Origin: DASPMP01 sp035758925 | Lineage (GTDB): Bacteria; Gemmatimonadota; Gemmatimonadetes; Gemmatimonadales; Gemmatimonadaceae | Reading direction: 5' to 3' | DNA length: 8,460 bases | Assembly: GCA_035758925.1 (NCBI GenBank) | Contig: DASTVV010000033.1 | Coordinates: forward strand, 1 to 8,460 | Notes under the pieces: generated by a model | What the model saw: only the letters and a program-made list of their open reading frames with translations | Databases searched by the model: none | Told to the model about the DNA's origin: nothing | Shown: one piece after another, positions 6,702-8,460 of the stretch | Layout of the letters: each line of letters begins with the position of its first letter | Position numbering within the stretch: position 1 is the first letter of the stretch | Position numbers and translations under genes: made by a program

Positions 6702-7507
6702 CGCGGCGTCCAGCATCTCGCCATGTGAGCGGCGTGATGGCGAGGCTTGCCCCAGTTATCGGACTCGCGGCTCTTATTGCACTCGCGGCCTTCATGGTCT
6801 CGCTTGCCGGCTGCGCCGCCGACAGCCAGGCAGCGTCGAAACAGGGACTCAGGCCTGGGACGCACTGGATCGTCGCGGCCGACCTCTCCGCGAGCAGGCA
6901 GCCGACGCAGTTGCAGGAGGGTCAGGACTTCGTGAAGGGACTGACGCGCGTCGTCAGGAACGGCGATGCCGTCACACTCTTTCGCGTGTACGAACGCGGC
7001 TTTGCCGACACCAACTTCATCTGGACGTCGGAGATCAGCGCGGCGCGCGACCCCGACAAGCCACGGCCGTCCGACTCCCTTGCGCTCATCGATTTTGCGG
7101 ACGAGCTCACGGCCGAAGTCACCGTGTTGTTCAATCCAAGCAAGGCGGGAAAGCTCCAGGGCACCGACCTGTTCACCACCCTGCACCGTGCCGCCGAGCT
7201 GGCGGCAGCCGATCCTCGGCGACGTCACGTGTTGATCATCGTGTCCGACATGCTCCAGTCCACGCGCGACGTGGACATGGAGCGCAACCTGCCGGACACC
7301 ACGTGGATCAGGCGCGCGGCCAATGACCGGATCCTGCCGAATCTCTCTGGTGTGTGTGCCGTCGTGATCGGCGCGGACGTGGCAACTGCGCGCGGCAAAC
7401 ACGTTCAGGCCTTCTGGGAGCAGTACTTTCGACTGGCGGGTGGAGATCTGCGCGGGTCCAACTATCGCAACTTTGCGCCGTCGCCGGAGGGAATGAGCTG
7501 CTCTTAG
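6698..7507 (+). CDS. VWA-domain lipoprotein
   Basis: A 269-residue envelope lipoprotein. The start GTG (6698-6700) overlaps the upstream stop as GTGA and is preceded by GGAGG (6686-6690) at 7 nt, which fixes the start and implies translational coupling. A hydrophobic segment (about 17-37) ends in a consensus lipobox LAGC with Cys39 as the lipidated residue. The mature part has a von Willebrand factor A fold with a complete metal-ion-dependent adhesion site: DLSAS (Asp62, Ser64, Ser66) after the first strand (HWIVAA), Thr156 in GTDLFTTLHRAAE, and Asp184 in HVLIIVSDM. A final strand reads VCAVVIGADV (about 220-230). VWA domains with an intact site usually bind partner proteins through a divalent metal. 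The natural partner here is the membrane protein encoded immediately upstream. N-terminal residues 1-16 are long for a signal peptide, so initiation at ATG 6737 (residue 14) is an alternative. Repeat copy 2 starts about 30 bp after its stop. Confidence 0.9.
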   Translation: MTRRPASRHVSGVMARLAPVIGLAALIALAAFMVSLAGCAADSQAASKQGLRPGTHWIVAADLSASRQPTQLQEGQDFVKGLTRVVRNGDAVTLFRVYERGFADTNFIWTSEISAARDPDKPRPSDSLALIDFADELTAEVTVLFNPSKAGKLQGTDLFTTLHRAAELAAADPRRRHVLIIVSDMLQSTRDVDMERNLPDTTWIRRAANDRILPNLSGVCAVVIGADVATARGKHVQAFWEQYFRLAGGDLRGSNYRNFAPSPEGMSCS

Positions 7508-7535
7508 AACCGGGTCTCCACGCGACCCATCGAGA

Positions 7536-7700
7536 GCGCGGGGCGGGAGTCTCCTCGCTCACCACGCTCCGCTCCTCCTCGGGCTCTCATTCGCTCGCGC
7601 TCATTGCGAGCCGTCGTGCGGTGCTCGCTGGCTTCGGCGGTCGGAGCTTGTAGCTCCTCCCCGTCTCAGATGATTCGCTCCGGGGACTCCCGCCCCGCGC
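7536..7700 (+). repeat. Dispersed repeat with terminal inverted arms, copy 2
   Basis: Arms of 19 bp bound this copy: GCGCGGGGCGGGAGTCTCC (7536-7554) and GGGGACTCCCGCCCCGCGC (7682-7700), complementary except for one position that forms a G-U pair in RNA (T7552 with G7684). The part matching copy 1 is 7540-7696. Compared with copy 1 one arm pair is switched from C-G to G-C (G7543 with C7693), which is a compensatory change. The internal hairpin GGAGCT-TGT-AGCTCC is conserved at 7643-7657. Insertions and deletions relative to copy 1 are single bases only. Confidence 0.85.
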
Positions 7701-7815
7701 CCTGCGGCTCGCGTGGAGCCCGGGTCTGCTCCGCCACTTTGCGCGACTCGCGTAAGCCGGCTCGCTGGTTCCGCTGCGCTATGCGTCCGTCGCGCCGCGC
7801 TTCCGGTGGACAGAT

Positions 7816-7965
7816 GGTGAGCGCTGGGACTCCCTAAGCGGACCGTCTGGAGGCGGAGGCTGACGCCCGCCGACGCCGACAGCCAGTGAGCACCGCAAGG
7901 GAGCGGAGCGGCAGCGAGCGACCGAGGAGCGCAGCGTGGTCCGCGTGGGAGCCTTAGCGCACACC
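7816..7965 (-). repeat. Dispersed repeat, copy 3, inverted and diverged
   Basis: Read on the minus strand, this segment has the same landmarks in the same order as copies 1 and 2. ACCACGCTGCGCTCCTC (minus strand of 7924-7940) differs by one base from copy 1 (2777-2793) and by one from copy 2 (7561-7577). GCGGTGCTCACTGGCT (minus strand of 7881-7896) differs by one from copy 1 (2833-2848). These landmarks are about 12 nt closer together than in copy 1. The arms, 7816-7844 and 7938-7965, are inverted repeats matching at about 23 of 29 positions, including 7 perfect pairs at their inner edge (GCGGACC/GGTCCGC). The conserved GGAGCTTGTAGCTCC hairpin is not recognisable here. Homology rests on by-eye alignment. 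Confidence 0.7.
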
Positions 7966-8038
7966 GACTGCTCCTCGCGGGGAGCGCGTTCGCCGTCGGG
8001 CCGCGCACATGGTCCGGAAATCGCGCCCGCGAAAACGG

Positions 8039-8460
8039 ATGCGCGTCACCGTTCTTTTCGCCGTCGCCCTTGCACACGTAACGCTCGCCCAGGGCGACGA
8101 CACGACGTTCGCTGCTCGACGCGCGACGATCGACGGCACGAGCATCTACTATAGAATGGGCGGTAGTGGGCCGGCGGTCGTCTTGCTGCACGGCTACGCA
8201 CAGACCTCGCGCATGTGGAGCCGCGTCATGCCGCAGCTGGCGCGGAAGTTCACCGTGATCGTGCCCGACCTGCCGGGCATCGGCGAGTCCGCGATACCCG
8301 CCACCGGGCTGGACATCCTGACTGCCGCCAAGCGGATGCACGCGCTCGTGCAATCGCTGGGCATGGCGAAAGCGCGCGTCGTGGGTCACGACATCGGCCT
8401 GATGGTGGCGTACGCCTACGCCGCGCAGTATCCCGGCGACGTCGAGAAGTTGGCGATGCT
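8039..8460 (+). CDS. Exported alpha/beta hydrolase, epoxide hydrolase/haloalkane dehalogenase type, 3' end outside window
   Basis: The first 140 residues of an alpha/beta-fold hydrolase. Residues 1-17 form a short Sec signal peptide (hydrophobic VTVLFAVALAHVTLA, cleavage after Ala17), so it is likely periplasmic or secreted. The oxyanion-hole motif HGY (51-53) lies in VVLLHGYAQTSRMW. PDLPGIGES (76-84) is the usual D-x-x-G-x-G-x-S loop. The nucleophile elbow is GHDIG (116-120), placing Asp118 where serine hydrolases have Ser; this marks the epoxide hydrolase/haloalkane dehalogenase branch. The acid and histidine of the triad would be downstream, beyond the window. The start is uncertain: ATG 8039 gives a clean signal peptide; in-frame ATG 8009 would add a basic extension (VRKSRPRKR). 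Neither has a Shine-Dalgarno. The substrate cannot be inferred. Confidence 0.9.
   Translation, partial: MRVTVLFAVALAHVTLAQGDDTTFAARRATIDGTSIYYRMGGSGPAVVLLHGYAQTSRMWSRVMPQLARKFTVIVPDLPGIGESAIPATGLDILTAAKRMHALVQSLGMAKARVVGHDIGLMVAYAYAAQYPGDVEKLAM

Larger units (their letters stand above)
7508..8038. other. 531-bp gene-free stretch holding two repeat copies
   Basis: Between the lipoprotein stop and the hydrolase start there is no credible gene. It contains repeat copy 2 (7536-7700), a 115-bp spacer (7701-7815) rich in GCTCGC/GCTGCGC-type words, repeat copy 3 in opposite orientation (7816-7965), and a 73-bp leader with a small GCTCC/GGAGC hairpin (7970-7974 with 7981-7985). I see no near-consensus promoter for the hydrolase. 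Confidence 0.6.

Noticed and set aside
1..8460. CRISPR array, tRNA or rRNA genes, transposase or integrase
   Set aside because: No regularly spaced short repeats, no tRNA or rRNA signatures, and no frame with transposase or recombinase motifs on either strand.

Overview
The window is GC-rich with no rRNA or tRNA genes. The first gene is an ABC-type permease of the MacB/FtsX 'orphan duplicated permease' (ADOP) layout, which is especially common in Acidobacteriota and Gemmatimonadota. That, the GC-rich codon use and the set of small secreted and NTF2-like proteins suggest a soil-type Gemmatimonadota or Acidobacteriota. This assignment is inference; no marker gene is present.

Layout, all genes on the plus strand: (1) 1-2270, 3' part of an ADOP-type permease; (2) 2349-2714, a SnoaL/NTF2-like small protein; (3) 2756-2910, first copy of a dispersed ~155-bp repeat with perfect 15-bp inverted ends; (4) 2990-3445, a small exported protein with two glycine-rich membrane segments; (5) 3446-3695, an intergenic stretch with a near-consensus sigma-70 promoter and a long nested hairpin; (6) 3696-4409, a histidine phosphatase (phosphoglycerate mutase superfamily); (7) 4410-4886, a stretch with no convincing gene; (8) 4887-6701 and 6698-7507, two translationally coupled genes for a four-TM, coiled-coil membrane protein and a von Willebrand factor A (VWA) lipoprotein; (9) 7508-8038, gene-free DNA with a second repeat copy (direct) and a third, diverged copy (inverted); (10) 8039-8460, 5' part of an exported alpha/beta hydrolase with an aspartate nucleophile (epoxide hydrolase/haloalkane dehalogenase type).

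Most of the products act at the envelope: permease, two-TM exported protein, membrane protein plus lipoprotein, exported hydrolase. The only clear operon is the coupled membrane protein/VWA lipoprotein pair. Its predicted topology puts both ends of the membrane protein in the cytoplasm and a helical ~70-residue loop in the periplasm, where the lipoprotein's VWA domain would sit.

The two strongest candidates for something undescribed are this pair and the repeat family. The arms of repeat copies 1 and 2 differ by a compensatory base-pair exchange plus a change that keeps a G-U pair, as expected for a structure under selection. A third candidate is the hairpin at 3624-3685, which lies in the predicted leader of the phosphatase mRNA.
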